Below are positions 22,216 to 35,280 of a DNA stretch of 64,000 bases, piece after piece. Position numbers and translations under genes: made by a program. The notes under the pieces are model-generated. The model saw only the letters and a program-made list of their open reading frames with translations, searched no databases and was not told where the DNA came from. Positions within the stretch are counted from its first letter, which is position 1. Every line of letters begins with the position of its first letter. Source of the DNA: Heterocephalus glaber (lineage: Eukaryota > Chordata > Mammalia > Rodentia > Bathyergidae); assembly GCF_000247695.1 (NCBI RefSeq), contig NW_004624742.1, positions 2,119,225 to 2,183,224 of the forward strand, given 5' to 3'.

Positions 22216-25200
22216 ACAAAAAACACAAGGGCATCAGCAGGGCCAGAAAATAGGAAAGAATGTGAGAATGTGGCTAAGATTGATGCCTTTTTGCCTGTAG
22301 AGCATAACAATATATTTCTCAGAGTAGACAGCAGCAGTTTTTAGAGAACAAATACCAACTCCCTCATCTGAATTGGAATATGCATTTGAAAGCCAGGTGA
22401 GGTGGCAAGTGAAGCCCACCATGCACCTCCCCCTGTCTCCAACCCCAGTCTGCTGATTTAAAAACAGGGCTTTTGTCAAACACCAGCACAGTGTGAACAT
22501 CGGCAGCATCTGCACTTGGTAAACTAATGTATCTGATTGTAAGAAAATGGTATTGTGAAATATTTATGAGTCTGGAAATACAAACCAGTACCCTGCCTCA
22601 TCATCTCTTATCAGCCCTTGTTAACTTTACAGACGACGAGAGACACTGGAATAAGTGAGGTTGTCAAAACTAATAGATCTCAGACACTTTGCACCCACAG
22701 AGTTCAGCCTCATCAAGGGCCCTTTTTCTGGAACTTTTAACCCTCCCTCTTCCTGTTTGCCTTCTCTTGTCAGACACAGAGGCGAATAATAACAATTTGC
22801 AAGCATATACATCCAGCAGGGGGAAAATGCTTCTGCAAATCCTACCTGTCCCCTAGAAAGGGAAAACCTTTAGAGTAAAGATTGAGAGATTTGGTTCACA
22901 GGGAAAAACACTATTTTTGGACCTTTTTTTAACATCCCTACATGAAGGATGGTGAAGGAAAATGTCCATCCAGACCAGCTGGAGAAAAAGCTTACACATA
23001 TCAGGATACACAGAAAGGCAAAAGAGGCAAACCATACTGCTCTCCAAAGATGGCCTAACATTCTTTTTACATTTCAAAAAATGTAATCACTGGCTCAGGT
23101 CAGCCCGAGAAGTAGGTAAGACACCCACAGGCTCTTATTTCACCCAAGCCCAGCTCACCTACCCCGAGGACCTATAGATGACTTCACCTGGCTCTTTTTC
23201 ATCAAATACAACTCATCCTGCTATATTGGATCACCTTGCTGTTAGCCTGGCACTGTCCCTCCCCATTTCAATTTGACCAAATTGAAACAGATGCCCAGAG
23301 GCCGTGGAGATCAAGACTGGTATAACAACATTTGGAGCCAGTTTCCCAGCTTAAATCAATATTTAACGGTAAGGCTGCTTTTATTTATTTATTTTTTGGC
23401 AGGCTTTTACTGGCAAATATCACTTTAAACTGAAAGCCAGAAGCCTTAATTATAAAGGATGCCATTCAGTATATATTTTGAAAAACAATAACTCATTTGA
23501 CAAGGCAACCTGGTAATTTAAGGGATTGTACTCCCCCAGAATAAAGAGAGAGGGGGATATTATTATTTTCTATATCCTTCAAGGATGTATTTAATTATCT
23601 CATCTTCAAGCATGCAGATAATTCAAATTGGGGAGAGGAAGGGGGAAAGTAGCAGGGAGATCCATCCCCTATTTAGTCAAATGGAGCAGAGTCCCTGGGG
23701 CCACCTGCAGCTTCCCAGGCATTACCCAAACTGGGTCAGGACACTAAGTGAGGCAGGCAAGAAGGGTCTGCCACCCCTGCCCCAGCTCAGCGCTGTAACA
23801 AGCATCTACCAAGGTAGGGGGTGATTACCCAGAGAATTAGAACAAATAGAGCCCTGATTACGACGAAGGCCAATATGGATGCTGCCCCTTGGTGACCTTT
23901 ATCTCCCCACATTGCCCCCCAACACGTGTGGTAAATCATCTCTCGAGGGATCAAACAACAAGAACGGGGAAGAAGTGATATCAAGTCAGAAATATTGCCC
24001 TACTGGGCTTGCCAGGATTGGCAAGACCAGACTAGAAATTTTATTTCTTTACTGGCATTTTTGGAATGAGTTGCAGAGGCCAAATTTTTCATTCTGCCTA
24101 ACCTATACTGAACAGTCATAGCAAAATGAAAACAGGGGATTTATGTAAGTGGATATTGAAAATCAAAACCAAACTTATGTACAGGCTTACAGAATGAATC
24201 CACACCCAATTTAGCAAGCACCACTGTGGAGCTAATAATTGTTCATTAATCTTAAGGAATCTATTTCACATTGTCACTCAAAAATAAGCAAGCAGTATCT
24301 GTTAGCAAGCAGCATATGTTCTGCAACCACTGACTCTACGAGCCTGTCTTGCGAGGCTGCCATGTACCTTCACAAGTATTTTGCAATTCTCAAAAGAAGG
24401 AAGTTGTCATTTTCTTGAATACATCAACTACAGGGCGGGGATTGGGAGAGACACTGTAATATGCTCACCCAGAAACAGAAGGGACACAGAGTGATCAATC
24501 GTATACAGGAGAAAAGAAGCCAGTCCAGTGCCCTATTTGGGCACAGAGCCTGATTCCCTGCCTGTCAGCACAGTCAGGAATGCTGGTCTGTCTAGGCGTT
24601 GTCCCATCCTACACATCATTATGTCCTTTTGCAAATCCAGACCAGTCTCCAGATACCATTCATTTTTCTCAGTAGAGTGAAAACCCCTAAAGACTTCTCC
24701 CCTTAAGCCCTCAGTCCCCCACCACTCACATCATTCCACCCAGGCCTTCCAAGAGACATAACTTCACTTGCCTTCTGCTTCTCCTCCAGCTTCTAAGTGA
24801 ACAGAGTGACTTCCATAGGATCTCTTCCAGACAGTCCTGGGGAGCTCACACCCACCTCTATGAGAAAACTGAGGGGGACCCCATCCACACTGACATGAAC
24901 ACAGTTGTAGGGCTTTCATTTCACTTTGCCTTCCCTTTGCAGCTTGCCCGTCTCTCCCATGTCTGCCACCCGCAGCAGGAGATGAAAAGAACAGAGGAGG
25001 TAGGAGCTCTTGTGAGAACCATGGGAATTTTGGCAGAACCTTTATGGGAGCCATATGGCAGCAACTTTACATTACAAGAAACATTTCTGAGAGAGAAGAT
25101 ACTATTATTCCCGAAGACTGTCTTTCATCCTTCTCAAGTGGATTGGACACCCCTGCCAAAAGTTGGGAATAATATTTTCTGGAAAGAGTGTACACATGTC

Positions 25201-26658
25201 GATTATATCTGACCTTGATGTATCTAACAGCAGCACATTGGTATGATGTGCCAAAATATATTTTATTAATTCAAAAAACAGAAAAGACATTATATGGTAT
25301 TTCTGGTATCTACTTGCTATTAATAACCTCCCTATAGTACATTTTACTCATCTTTGTAATAAGGGACTGGACAAAATAAATGTTTTTTCAGGAATTTATC
25401 TTTGTAGCAGAATTCTTTTGTCAATGAAAACCTCATTCAGAATTTAGGTAGTGAAAAAAAATGATAATTACGGAACAGACCTGGTCAGAGCAAGGGTAGA
25501 GAGTTGGTGTCCTCTTTCTCATCCTATCCCTCACTTTTTTCTCTTCTTTTTCTTTCTTTCCTTTTTAGTAGTATTTCCTAAGACTGTTATTTTGTGTTGA
25601 TTTTAAACAAGTAGAGCAAAGAGAGACAGCTGTCTCCGCAATTCTACCAGAGCCAAGCATCTCTTGCTGTCTTGCTCAGAAAGGCAAGCTTGTGAGTTTG
25701 CATAGCCTTCAGTGCCAGTCTCCATTGGCTTCTCACATAACCATCCATCGGGCAGGACTCAGCTAAAGTCCAGGAGCTGTACTCCTGGCGGTGGTCCCAG
25801 CACACTGCCTTGGGACTGTGGTAGGCCAAGGAGGATGGACATGAGGGTGATTAAAGAAGCATCATTCAGGCAGGACAGAGTCCACGGGACAGTCTTTTCC
25901 TTTCCTCAAGCTCCGGAGCTCTATAAACAACCATGTTTTCCCTGCACAGTGGGATCACAAAGAGAAGTTCCAGGCAAATCAGTCTCACACTGCACACATT
26001 TGTGCAATAGGATTCAGAAACAAAAATAATAAGAGAAATAACTTATAGTGAGCAGTTACAGCTGGAAGTATCCACCTAGGATCCTAACCGTTTAACAAGT
26101 CCAGAGAAAATATAATTTAAGATTTCAGGGAGAGGACAAATCAGCTTGAGGTAGACAGGTAGACAGTTCAGTTCTGAAACAGTATGACTGATGCCAGAAG
26201 ATGGCTAGAATCTGGCTAACATATCAGTAATCCAATCCACTGCTGATTTAGGACTTCAACAATGCCCTAATGAGAGCAGACTGGAACCCTACAGCACACT
26301 GTTGCCTATAGATGGCCTGAATTTGCAAAATATATTTAAACATCAGTCCACTTCTATAATATGTATGGGTCATTTATTTCCTAGGTCACCTTTGTTGTCT
26401 TTCCTCTAACCTTCTATGGAGCAGAAAATAAAATCCTAAGCAAAAGAAAGTTTGAGACATCTTCTGGACATGATCCTGCTCAAGGGACCCAACTCTTGGT
26501 CAGTTGGAGGCATGAGGGCAACGTCCTAGTAAGAAAGCTTCCTTTAAATGTGGTCACTAAAGACATGTGTTTAGTAACAGTGATTAAGAATGCATTCTAG
26601 AAAAAGAGGCAAGTGTTAATGTTATGCACTTTCTATGGGCATAAGTCAGAATGCTTTT
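22216..26658. other. Unassigned, low in young repeats
   Basis: More than 4 kb without a recognised SINE, LTR or L1. Short open frames (for example 24895-25212, 105 codons; 25712-26029, 105 codons) carry no domain I recognise and look like chance. Sequence complexity is normal. Confidence 0.45.
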
Positions 26659-26675
26659 AAGAAATAAGCATTCTT

Positions 26676-26780
26676 GGGCCAGGGATTTAGCTCAGTGGTT
26701 CTGCTGCCTGCCTTGCCAGCACAAGGACCGGAGTTTGATTCCTGATACCAAAAAAAAAAAAAAAAAAAAAAAAAGGGAAA
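26676..26780 (+). mobile_element. ID-like tRNA SINE
   Basis: 'gggccagggatttagctcag', B box 'gagtttgattc', long poly-A. TSD of 17 bp, aagaaataagcat(t/c)ctt, at 26659-26675 and 26781-26797. Confidence 0.97.
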
Positions 26781-27010
26781 AAGAAATAAGCATCCTTACT
26801 AGGAATGCAGAATACATTCAATTGATTGGAAACATACTGTAGGATGAGTTCTATGTCCATTGTTAGTTTTTTGGAATAGTATTAGTTTCCCATTCAACGA
26901 CTGCTACAAAAGATCGTGATGTAGTTTATGAAGCCATTGTTTCTTTCTAATTAATGACCTTGGGTATTTTGCTTAACCATTCAGAGATCCTTACATGGAA
27001 ATGATGTAAG

Positions 27011-27058
27011 GATGACGATGATGATGATGATGATGATGATGATGACGACGACGACGAC
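27011..27058. repeat. (GAT)n/(GAC)n trinucleotide microsatellite
   Basis: GAT units passing into GAC units. The CpG-bearing GACGAC end is unusual for this AT-rich window. Confidence 0.95.
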
Positions 27059-28149
27059 AACAATGACACTCAGTCTAAGCCCACTTTGCAGGAGTAGAAA
27101 GTGGCTAGTGTTTTTTGAATCCTAGCCAAGGAGCCTAATTCTAGCATTTAAGTCCTGAAGCTCCTGGGACTGGGGTCAGATTGAGATATAGTGTGACCTA
27201 GCGGACTAATAATCTGGTGGCCCTTACCAATTGCTCTTTCATTTTAATTAAATTCTATATTTGCTCAACATTATCTATGGGAGATGTTGAAGACTAAAAT
27301 AAGAAGGAAAACTCTGGAGTATTGGCCACCAAATCCTGCCTTCCCTGTTCTTAGCAATTTAGTTCTTGCCAGTTTTTGCTACTCAAGAATTTACCTTGAG
27401 TGTCGTCACCCTCCCCTCCAAAGCAACTTATTTGTATTTTTCTTACATTATGAAAAAAAACCAAACTTTTCCTGAGAAGAGTCCTAGAAATAACATTTTT
27501 TTCCATCTATTCATTTTTAGATACAGTCTAAATTGTCGAAATCTTAGCTCTCCAGGAAGTGACCCAGCTGACCTCCTAATTTAAGCTAAGCCTGGGCAGT
27601 TTCCTTCCTGCCAGCTTCCCAGCTGAGTGGACCTTCCAATTTAATTTGGTTCTGGGTGGGCTGTCCTACCAGATCAGCTAAAATCATATCAGAGTGACAG
27701 GTAGCCAATGTCTTTGGCATTGTGGATATAGCTGAGGCGAACAATAGTAGTTAACAAATCAAAAAGACAAAAACAAGGTTGGAAGTGAAAACCCATCCAA
27801 GCTTGAGCATTGGGAAGAGGGAAATGGAGCCAAGCAGAGAAGTAGGGCAGGATGAAGGAAGTGTGTCATGGCACCTGAGTCTTGGGTGATTGCTGTAGAG
27901 GACTCTACAGTGTCTTTGGATGGTCCACACTTGCCTGTGACTCATACCTCTGGAAGGAATGTTTCTGATTGTTGTAAGAACTAAATAAAATAATGCATGA
28001 TAAGTTTCTTGTAATTCTTAAGACACAGCCAATGCTGTGATCACTACCTTGTCTGTCCTAATTACCAGTATCTCTCAACTACAATTTACTCAACACTCTT
28101 TATCCCCCCAGAGAATCTTGTTAAGTCTGGAGAAAGATACTAATGATAT
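27059..28149. other. Unassigned
   Basis: No gene or clear repeat. Confidence 0.4.
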
Positions 28150-28390
28150 TAATAACTGTAATGAGATCAGGAGTCAGACAGAATGGAGTTCAAATCCCAA
28201 CTTCGTCATTCATTAAACTATAAGCTTCATCAATTCCCTTAACTCTGACCCTTGGTTTTCAATTCTTTAAAGTGGGGATAGTAAGAATAGCTTAAAAGGA
28301 TACTGTAAGATTGAAGGGAGAATTCCTAAAGGGCCTGGCCCATGATAGACGCTCAGTAAATGGTGTTTTTGCTGTTATTATTTTACTATT
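28150..28390 (+). mobile_element. MIR SINE
   Basis: 'ggagttcaaatcccaacttcgtcattc', 'taaagtggggatagtaag', 'gatactgtaagattgaa' and 'gcctggcccatgatagacgctcagtaaatg' in MIR order. Confidence 0.85.
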
Positions 28391-30745
28391 GAATTGTTAG
28401 CCTGCAGTTCTTTGAAGACAGCTTCCTCTTAAGACATACTTTTTCTTTAGCAAAATGAAAGGGTGATGACTAGTAGTACACTCCAGTTGGAGAAGGAACC
28501 CTTAAATATAAATCCATTAACACAGGAATTTTTAAGTATTCATTCCTATGATAGCAAGGTAACTCCAGGATCACCACTACAAACTAGCTTCGGTTTTCTT
28601 CTGCTGTAAACTTAGGAGGAGCAATAAATAAGCTAAAATGTTCAGAGAATTAAGTAAATCTTGTTTTTGTTTTCCTTAGAAGAGAGATTTTTCTAAGGAC
28701 TTGAAATTTTTGGATTTCAAATTTCTAAATTGAGTATGTGTGTCCTCAAAGATTAGAAAAGAATACTTGAACATCCCAGATTGTGTGAGAAACTGTGGGA
28801 GTTTCTCACATTTCTGTGGAATGCGGGGGGAGGATCTCTCCTAAGAGACTGATGGCAGCGAGCTGAGGGAATCTGGTTGAAGTTAGCCACCGACTGTCCA
28901 GAAGCATAGGAAACTCTCAGAGAGGCGCTGGAAAAGCAAGTTTCAGTTGTTCTCTTGGATGTGGTCACAGTGTGCTTTGTGGAGAGATTGAAGTATACAC
29001 GAACCCAAGGCCTGGAAAATTCAGACAAGCCAGCAATTCAACGGGTCCTGGCCACAAAGATCCAGCTTCCACAAAGGACTGGTGGAGGCCACAGAAGAGA
29101 TGGTTGTTAGGTGTGGTTTCCTGATGTGTTCACCACCTTCTGCCCAGGTTTGCAGCAGCTGCCTTCCTACCCTCCCACCATCTCACCTATTTGACATGTC
29201 TCCACTGAGGGGCTATTTGAGCCCACATGCATCTCTAATCTCATATTCCCCTCAGAGAGAACAAATATTTGGAAAAATTTACATATAACTTTCCTGCCCC
29301 CTGCACCCTTGTCTGCCTCATCTACGATAACTTGAAAAATGTGCACCTTTAAATTTTCTCTTCTCTGGAAAAAGATGTCACATTGCACCAAAAATGATAA
29401 CTGCAGCCTCCTAACTCACTTGCTGTCCCACACCACATGGGAAACCGAGGTTACTGTTCAATCCTCTTCCTGCCGCAGCGAGACAGATGCTTTCCAGCCC
29501 CTTACGCTCAAAACCTAGAGCACTGGGTCCCAGAGACAGGCTGGAGTAGTAGCTGGAATCACAGCCAAGCCACAGATTTACAGATGTTCAATATAACCTG
29601 CAGACAGCCCACCAAAATCCCTGCAATGAGTTGGAAGGGCACAGGTCCAGCTCTGCTGGAAATGAGTCCACTGTGAGGAAAGAAACAGGAATCTTAGAAG
29701 CTCGAGATGTGCATTAGTCACAAAGGATGCTGAGGAGCGCAAAACGCATCTTTCAAGAATAGTAACTTTTCAATCCATCGCAGGCTGCTTTTGAACTTCA
29801 GAACTTCGCCATTAAAAATGTTCGATTAAGTCAGTGTGTAACTGAGCTTGTACTGCAGAGAGATGGTAAAATGTTCTCGGCGAGGGGCAGAAAACACAAA
29901 TACGCCGGGAAGACGCTGGCTGAGAGGCCGAGCACGGTGCTGGGCACCTAACAGGCATTCCGTCTTATTATCCTTCTTCTGGTTGCCCTGTGTGGACACA
30001 TTTGCAAGAAGCATTCCTCACGCCACCCTTTATTCCCCAAATACAGCAGATGGTTTCTGCTCAGTATTTCAAATCAGATGTTAGGCAGAGACGGAGCGGG
30101 AGCACAGAGCATCTGGATCTTCAACAAGCAGAACGCAGAGTGTGTGAGGGCTTTGGAGCAAACTAAGGAGAGCGATTGTTCAAGGGATTTACCAGGCCAT
30201 TTTTAGCCAGAAGGAAAACAGCCCCTCAAATGGTGTGATTATTCTTTCCCGAACCTGCGTGGGAGGAAACGGTGCAGGCTCACTGAATGGAGTAAATGCA
30301 CTACCTTTTTCCTAGAGCTAAAATTTCATATGAATTCCTCTCTTCATTATGCACGGAGAGACAGACAAAATGTTAACATAAATTTTCAATCTAAAATTTT
30401 TAAAAATAACATGTTAAAATTAAAAGTGAGAATAAAATGGGGGGAAATAATTCTAATTTAACTCAGTGTAATACTCATGTTTTACAAAAACTCAAGTGGG
30501 CTGCGTTCATAAAGCGTAAAAGAACATACTTTTATGTTTTGGAAAATTATATTTTATAAATTTTTTTAAAGGTTTTCAGGTACAGAGTTCATTAAATTGT
30601 GAGACAAAGACACGAGGCATAGAGATTGCTTCTTTTTGTCAATAAGGATTGAGGAGTCTACATGATTGCAGAGTGTCCTGTTGAATATTTGTCAGCCCAT
30701 TGCGCTGCCAGCTTGTTGGTAACAATAACTCTGAGACCTCGGCGC
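28391..30745. other. Unassigned, partly CpG-bearing
   Basis: No gene recognised. 29750-30260 has more CpG than its surroundings but is too sparse for a CpG island. Could hold regulatory sequence. Confidence 0.4.
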
Positions 30746-30763
30746 GGGGGGGGGGGGGGGGGG
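30746..30763. repeat. Poly-G run (18 G)
   Basis: Eighteen consecutive G, flanked by 'cggcgc' and 'cgg'. Capable of quadruplex formation, and its length in the assembly may be unreliable. Confidence 0.95.
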
Positions 30764-30799
30764 CGGTTCCTAGTCTTTCCTGAGGCTTCAGTTTGCTCC

Positions 30800-30965
30800 A
30801 TTGTCAGGTGAAAAAGCAGGACCATATTAGCCCTGAGGTTCCCTACTGCTGTGATATTCAACAGGTATATACAAAATCTCAGATAATTAATTAATACATG
30901 TAAAGCACTTAATGCCACATTTGCACATAAGTGCAGAATAAGTGATGGTTGTTGTGATAATATTA
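30800..30965 (+). mobile_element. MIR SINE 3' part
   Basis: 'gctgtgatattcaacagg', 'taattaatacatgtaaagcacttaatgccac' and 'agtgcagaataagtgatggttgttgtg' fit the MIR 3' half. Confidence 0.6.
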
Positions 30966-31574
30966 ACTTCTCAAATCCAGCACTATTGGTACAGCAATTA
31001 ACTTTAAACAGTGGCTGCTTTGCCACAGAGGGAAAAGCTATGCTGCAAGCTCAGACCTAAAACTTGAGCCAGTTGGGGACCACAGAGAAGCGGAGAAGTA
31101 AGATTTCACATCTGTGCCTCACTGCCAGGCAGGAGGGGAGTGGCCCGTGATCATACCATCTCTGGCAGCATTTTCTAAGCCCACCAACAGTTTCCCTTGG
31201 AGATTGTCTAGAATAAAAATACAGACCCATAAACCTTTACTTTTTTCTCATTTCTGAATCTTTTCCTAATGTACCTAAGGATTTGCATTTCTTGGCTCTA
31301 AAAGATGTTTAAAAACATTAGATAATTCAAAGCATGTACAATTGAGAGGTAACAGTTACCTGAAGTGATCTAAAAATAAACCAATGCAAATTATAAAATA
31401 AAGCTTAAACATACAACTTTTTATTTCCTGCTCCTCTTTATTTCCTTTAGTAAATGATACCTGTTCTGTGGTGTGTCCTAATCAGAAAACTGAGACTAAT
31501 CCTAGACTTCCCTTATTAACTTTTTCTTCATGTTTTCTCCTTTCCTCCCTCATACCTTACCTCATCAGTGTTTT
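30966..31574. other. Unassigned
   Basis: No match. Confidence 0.4.
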
Positions 31575-32155
31575 GCCCATTTATGAGTATTCGGTGAATA
31601 CTTATTGAGTCAACACCAGTAATAGTTAACAGCTATCTAGGGTTTACTATTTGCCAGAAACTGTTCTGAACACTTCATATATATTCACTAAGCATTACAT
31701 ATATATTCACAACTCTATTTGGTCCATTTGTTTTACTATAACACAATGTCTGGGACTGGGTAATTTTTAAATAACAGAAATGCATTTCCTCATAGCTCTA
31801 GAGGCAGAGAAGTTAAAGAGTGAAGGACTAGAATCTGACAGTTGTCTTCTTGCTGTAGAATCCCACAGTAAAAGGCAAAGGAGCAAGAGAGCGAGAGGGG
31901 GCTGAACTCACCTTTTCTAATGGCATTGATCCCACCAATAAGAGTGGAGACCTCAAACCCTAGCAACCTCCTATAGGCCTTGCTTTTAAATACTGTTACA
32001 AAGACAATGAAATTTTGACTTGAGTTTTGGAGGGAATATTCAAACCATAGCAAACTCCATCACCCCATTTAACAGACTAGAAAACTGAGGCACAGAACAG
32101 TTAAATGACTTGCTCAGAGTCACACAGCTAGTAAATAGCACAACTGCTTCTCAGA
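31575..32155 (-). mobile_element. MIR SINE (minus) split by a MaLR LTR
   Basis: 'gggtttactatttgccagaaactgttctgaacactt' (about 31640-31675) and, after the LTR, 'ccccatttaacagactagaaaactgaggcacagaac...gagtcacacagctagtaaatagca' (32063-32142) are consecutive parts of reverse-complement MIR. Confidence 0.85.
31733..32055 (-). mobile_element. MaLR LTR, minus, inside MIR
   Basis: 'actataacacaatgtctgggactgggtaatttttaaa', 'aagagagcgagagggggctgaactcacc' and end 'ggagggaatattcaaaccatagca' are the reverse complement of an MST/MLT1 LTR. Confidence 0.85.
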
Positions 32156-32889
32156 CATAGGCAGTTTGACATCACAGTCCATGTACTCAACCAGTATTCT
32201 TTCTCATCTCTTTCTTTCTTGAGACATTTAGTTATAATCCTACTGCCAGAGTCAAGGTATAGCCACTCTAAGTTGAATAAAACAGTCAGTATACTGCTTC
32301 TGCAATTGTTTTTCTTTAGTTTGTACTACACACATGGTTTTTTAAAATTTGTCTCTCCTTCCCAATTTAACAGTGTGCCCTGGAGCTCCAGAGGGAGCAG
32401 AATAGCACCCCATAGAAGTAGAAAGTGACCCTCCTGCTCCTCTCTGGCAGCCTAGTGCCTCCCTGATTCCCTGATGCTCACAGCCAGCAGGATGACGGAG
32501 TGATGGGAGGGAGGAAGTAAAAGGCAAACTGAGGACAGTACAGGAACGCAAGGGACACAGAGTTGACTGAGAAACTAAGGTGAAGGACGAGAAGTTCCTG
32601 AGCGAGGTGTTAGATCACCCACACTCATACTGTTTTAGGAAGGGTGATTTATTCCCTGTTCATGGGATAGCCTAGAAGCAAGGATGTCAGTTTGTTAACT
32701 CTTCCCTTTGTCCTCCTGAGGCACAAGGGTCCTCAAACTGAGCAGTATAAGTGGAGAGATGGAGTGGATAGAGATATTGAAATAGAATTGGCCTCCATGT
32801 CTGGTTAGACGAAGAGGGTGAGAGATGAGACGAAGGCATCTTCAGAGCACAGAGACTCAGAGAACGTTAACACCGCCAGTTCGTCATAG
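32156..32889. other. Unassigned
   Basis: No gene or clear repeat. Confidence 0.4.
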
Positions 32890-33060
32890 TGAATAAGACA
32901 ACAACAGGCTTTGCTTTCCTTCAGCTTACAGTCCAGTAAGGCCATGCAATAAAAAAAGCACATTAATACAATCTGTCACATTCTGCAAAGGAAGCCAGTA
33001 TGTAGGATATGAGGTGAAAAGGAAGGAAAACAGGACTCTTTAGAGAAAGGAAAACAAGCA
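32890..33060 (-). mobile_element. L2 LINE 3' fragment, minus
   Basis: 'gtgaataagacaacaacaggctttgctttccttcagcttacagtccagtaaggcc' matches the reverse L2 3' UTR pattern. Confidence 0.65.
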
Positions 33061-33899
33061 GTAGCTTCTTCATCACAGAAGCCACAGAAGCAATAAATGT
33101 TCATCAGAAAGGAATGGTAAACAGTATGAGATGCTAAGGGGTCCTTTGATTGAGCCTGAGATGGCCATTAATGGCTTTGGAGAGCAGAACCTGTAAAGTG
33201 GTCTGGGTAGAAAACTACGGGCAGGAGGTACAATAGTGAATTAGACTGGAGGAAGCTGAGAGCATCAACCCAGATCACACTTTCTGAATGTTTGGAAAGG
33301 AGAGAAATAGGAGGTTAGCTTGGAAAGGAAGCTTTGAGTGGGCTCTTCCAAGACAAGGCAAAGTTTAACTTCTTTATGGACTAACAGAGAGAAATGGTTG
33401 CAAGCAGAGGTTAAAGATGTAGGAGGGGAGAGAGCGTGGTTGAAGGAGGAAGCCCAGGGGAAGGGGGACCACAGAAGTGCAAAAGAAGGGGCTCTGGAGA
33501 TGCTGTCCCCTCCAGCTGGCTGCATCTGAGGGGTACCACCACCAACCTCCAGAGAGAGAGAAAGAGAGAGAGAGAGAGCAGTGTACTAGGAGCAGATCCA
33601 CAAATAGTCTGTTATCACAAATTCAATACACAAACAGTATTTGAAAAGTCACACCAGCATTTATCTGAAGAAATCAATAAAAAGTATTAAGTGGCACTGA
33701 TTTTCCCTTTACCATCGGAAACAGGAAAAATCTAATAAGGTGCCTGGATAGACATTACTTAAATCAATTACCAACAAATAATTGAATTTATTTGTAACTA
33801 CAACAAAATAGGAAAATCACTTTAATTGCTTCTTTTAAATAGATGTCTCTCCATAGTAGGTAATGCCAAAGCAAGAGGGAAATAAAAGCAAAGGTAACA
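33061..33899. other. Unassigned with short (GA)n
   Basis: (GA)n at 33551-33578. Otherwise no match. Confidence 0.4.
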
Positions 33900-34490
33900 A
33901 TATTTATTGAACATTTACTATGTTCCAAGTGTCTCAAATTAAATACAAGCTACTTTTCCTCTTGTGATACCCTATTAAGTAGATATTATCACCTCTTTTT
34001 AGATGGAACTGCAATTCAAACATGTTAAAGAAAAGTTCTCCTATAAACTTTTAGGTGAAATAAATTGAATACACATGTGTAAATATCGAATTGTCTCTCT
34101 GGTGTGAGAAACTGAAAGTGAAAATAAAGACCAAAAAAATATTAAATATAGTGAAATAGAAAGAAATTGTTCAAAATTATACAGAATGTGAGATACTTTG
34201 TGAACACTTAAAATATTTTAAGCAAAAAATGGAGGTGTAGTACTATTAGGAAATGAGCTGAGAGATCAGCAAATGAAAATATATTCTTTTTAGATCTCAT
34301 GCACAGTGTATTTACCATTGTTATTCTCTAATAATTTTTGTTATGAAAAATTATTCTTTCATAGAACAGCTTTTATATTTTCTTTATTAATATCTGTTTG
34401 TGTTATATTAAAATAAAATTTTTTTAAAAAAAGAAAAGTTCTCCCAAATGCTCACATTCGGTTAAACTATCTGGCATGACAATCTCTAGA
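33900..34490 (-). mobile_element. MIR (minus) split by an L1 3' insertion
   Basis: 'atttattgaacatttactatgttccaagtg', 'tattaagtagatattatcacctctttttagatgg' and 'gttaaagaaaagttctcc', then after the insertion 'caaatgctcacattcgg', fit one diverged MIR. Confidence 0.6.
34042..34429 (+). mobile_element. L1 3'-end insertion, variant type
   Basis: Perfect 15 bp TSD aaagaaaagttctcc at 34027-34041 and 34430-34444. The 5' part shares 'acacatgtgtaaatatcgaat' and 'gtgtgagaaactgaaagtg' with the 6235 and 38573 copies, but the rest lacks the polypurine block and ends '...attaaaataaaattttttt' with a short A tail. A different subfamily or deletion variant. Confidence 0.8.
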
Positions 34491-35169
34491 GCTCCATTTG
34501 GTGCCCTGTCCACTGTAGAAACCCTAGGCACTAAAAAAACATCCTCAGGACATATTGTCAGAAAGATCCAGTCAGTCCATCAGTTTACTCATAGTCACTT
34601 GTACCAAACATGATCTTAGATGCCTTTCTTGCTTACAATCCCCCCACCTTCTCTCTGGCAGTTGTCTGGACCTTAACCTTTACTGAAGAGGTAACCCAAG
34701 TAAGTGGCTTGATGGCACCCCATGTCAGCTGATCACTGTTCAGTGAATGTCAGACCCAAGGCCAAGGGACATCAGACCCAAGGCCAAGGGCCAGTCAGTT
34801 CTCCTCTAAGAAGAATCCAACCCAGACATGGAGAATGCACTACCTGTGGTGGGCTCTATAACTAACATCATGCAGAGTTGAAGTTTGAGCTAGTGTAGAA
34901 CCAAACCATGAGTAAGCTCTATAATGGGATTAAAAGCAGGAAGTATGAACAGGGCAGAAAAACCTATGTTTAAAGAGGAGAATGGAATAGAAACACAAAG
35001 ACTCAAAGTATCAACATGCTCCCGTCTCTTTGGAGTTCACCTGTACTTAATCTTGGGCCCTCCTTGCCCATGACTTTGTCTTAAAATAAACTCTACTTTT
35101 TAAGGAGGTGCCTGCTGCTAGCAAGAAAAGTTGTTTACTAATCACCCATTTAACCCAAAATAATGTATT
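34491..35169. other. Unassigned, with a short tandem duplication
   Basis: 34746-34791 holds two near-identical 23 bp units carrying 'cagacccaaggccaaggg'. Nothing else recognised. Confidence 0.5.
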
Positions 35170-35280
35170 AATAATGTAATAGCATTAGCTAACATTTATC
35201 ACTGTACATTTTAAGTGCTATGTACTCATTAACTCATTTCATCCACACAGTAAGGTGTTAATTTTGTCTTCAAAACTCCA
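35170..35280 (-). mobile_element. MIR-like fragment, minus
   Basis: 'taacatttatcactgtacattttaagtgctatgtactcattaactcatttcatccacaca' fits reverse MIR. Confidence 0.6.

Noticed and set aside
29750..30260. CpG island or promoter
   Set aside because: CpG is raised relative to the surroundings but remains sparse, with no GC-rich core, TATA box or frame.
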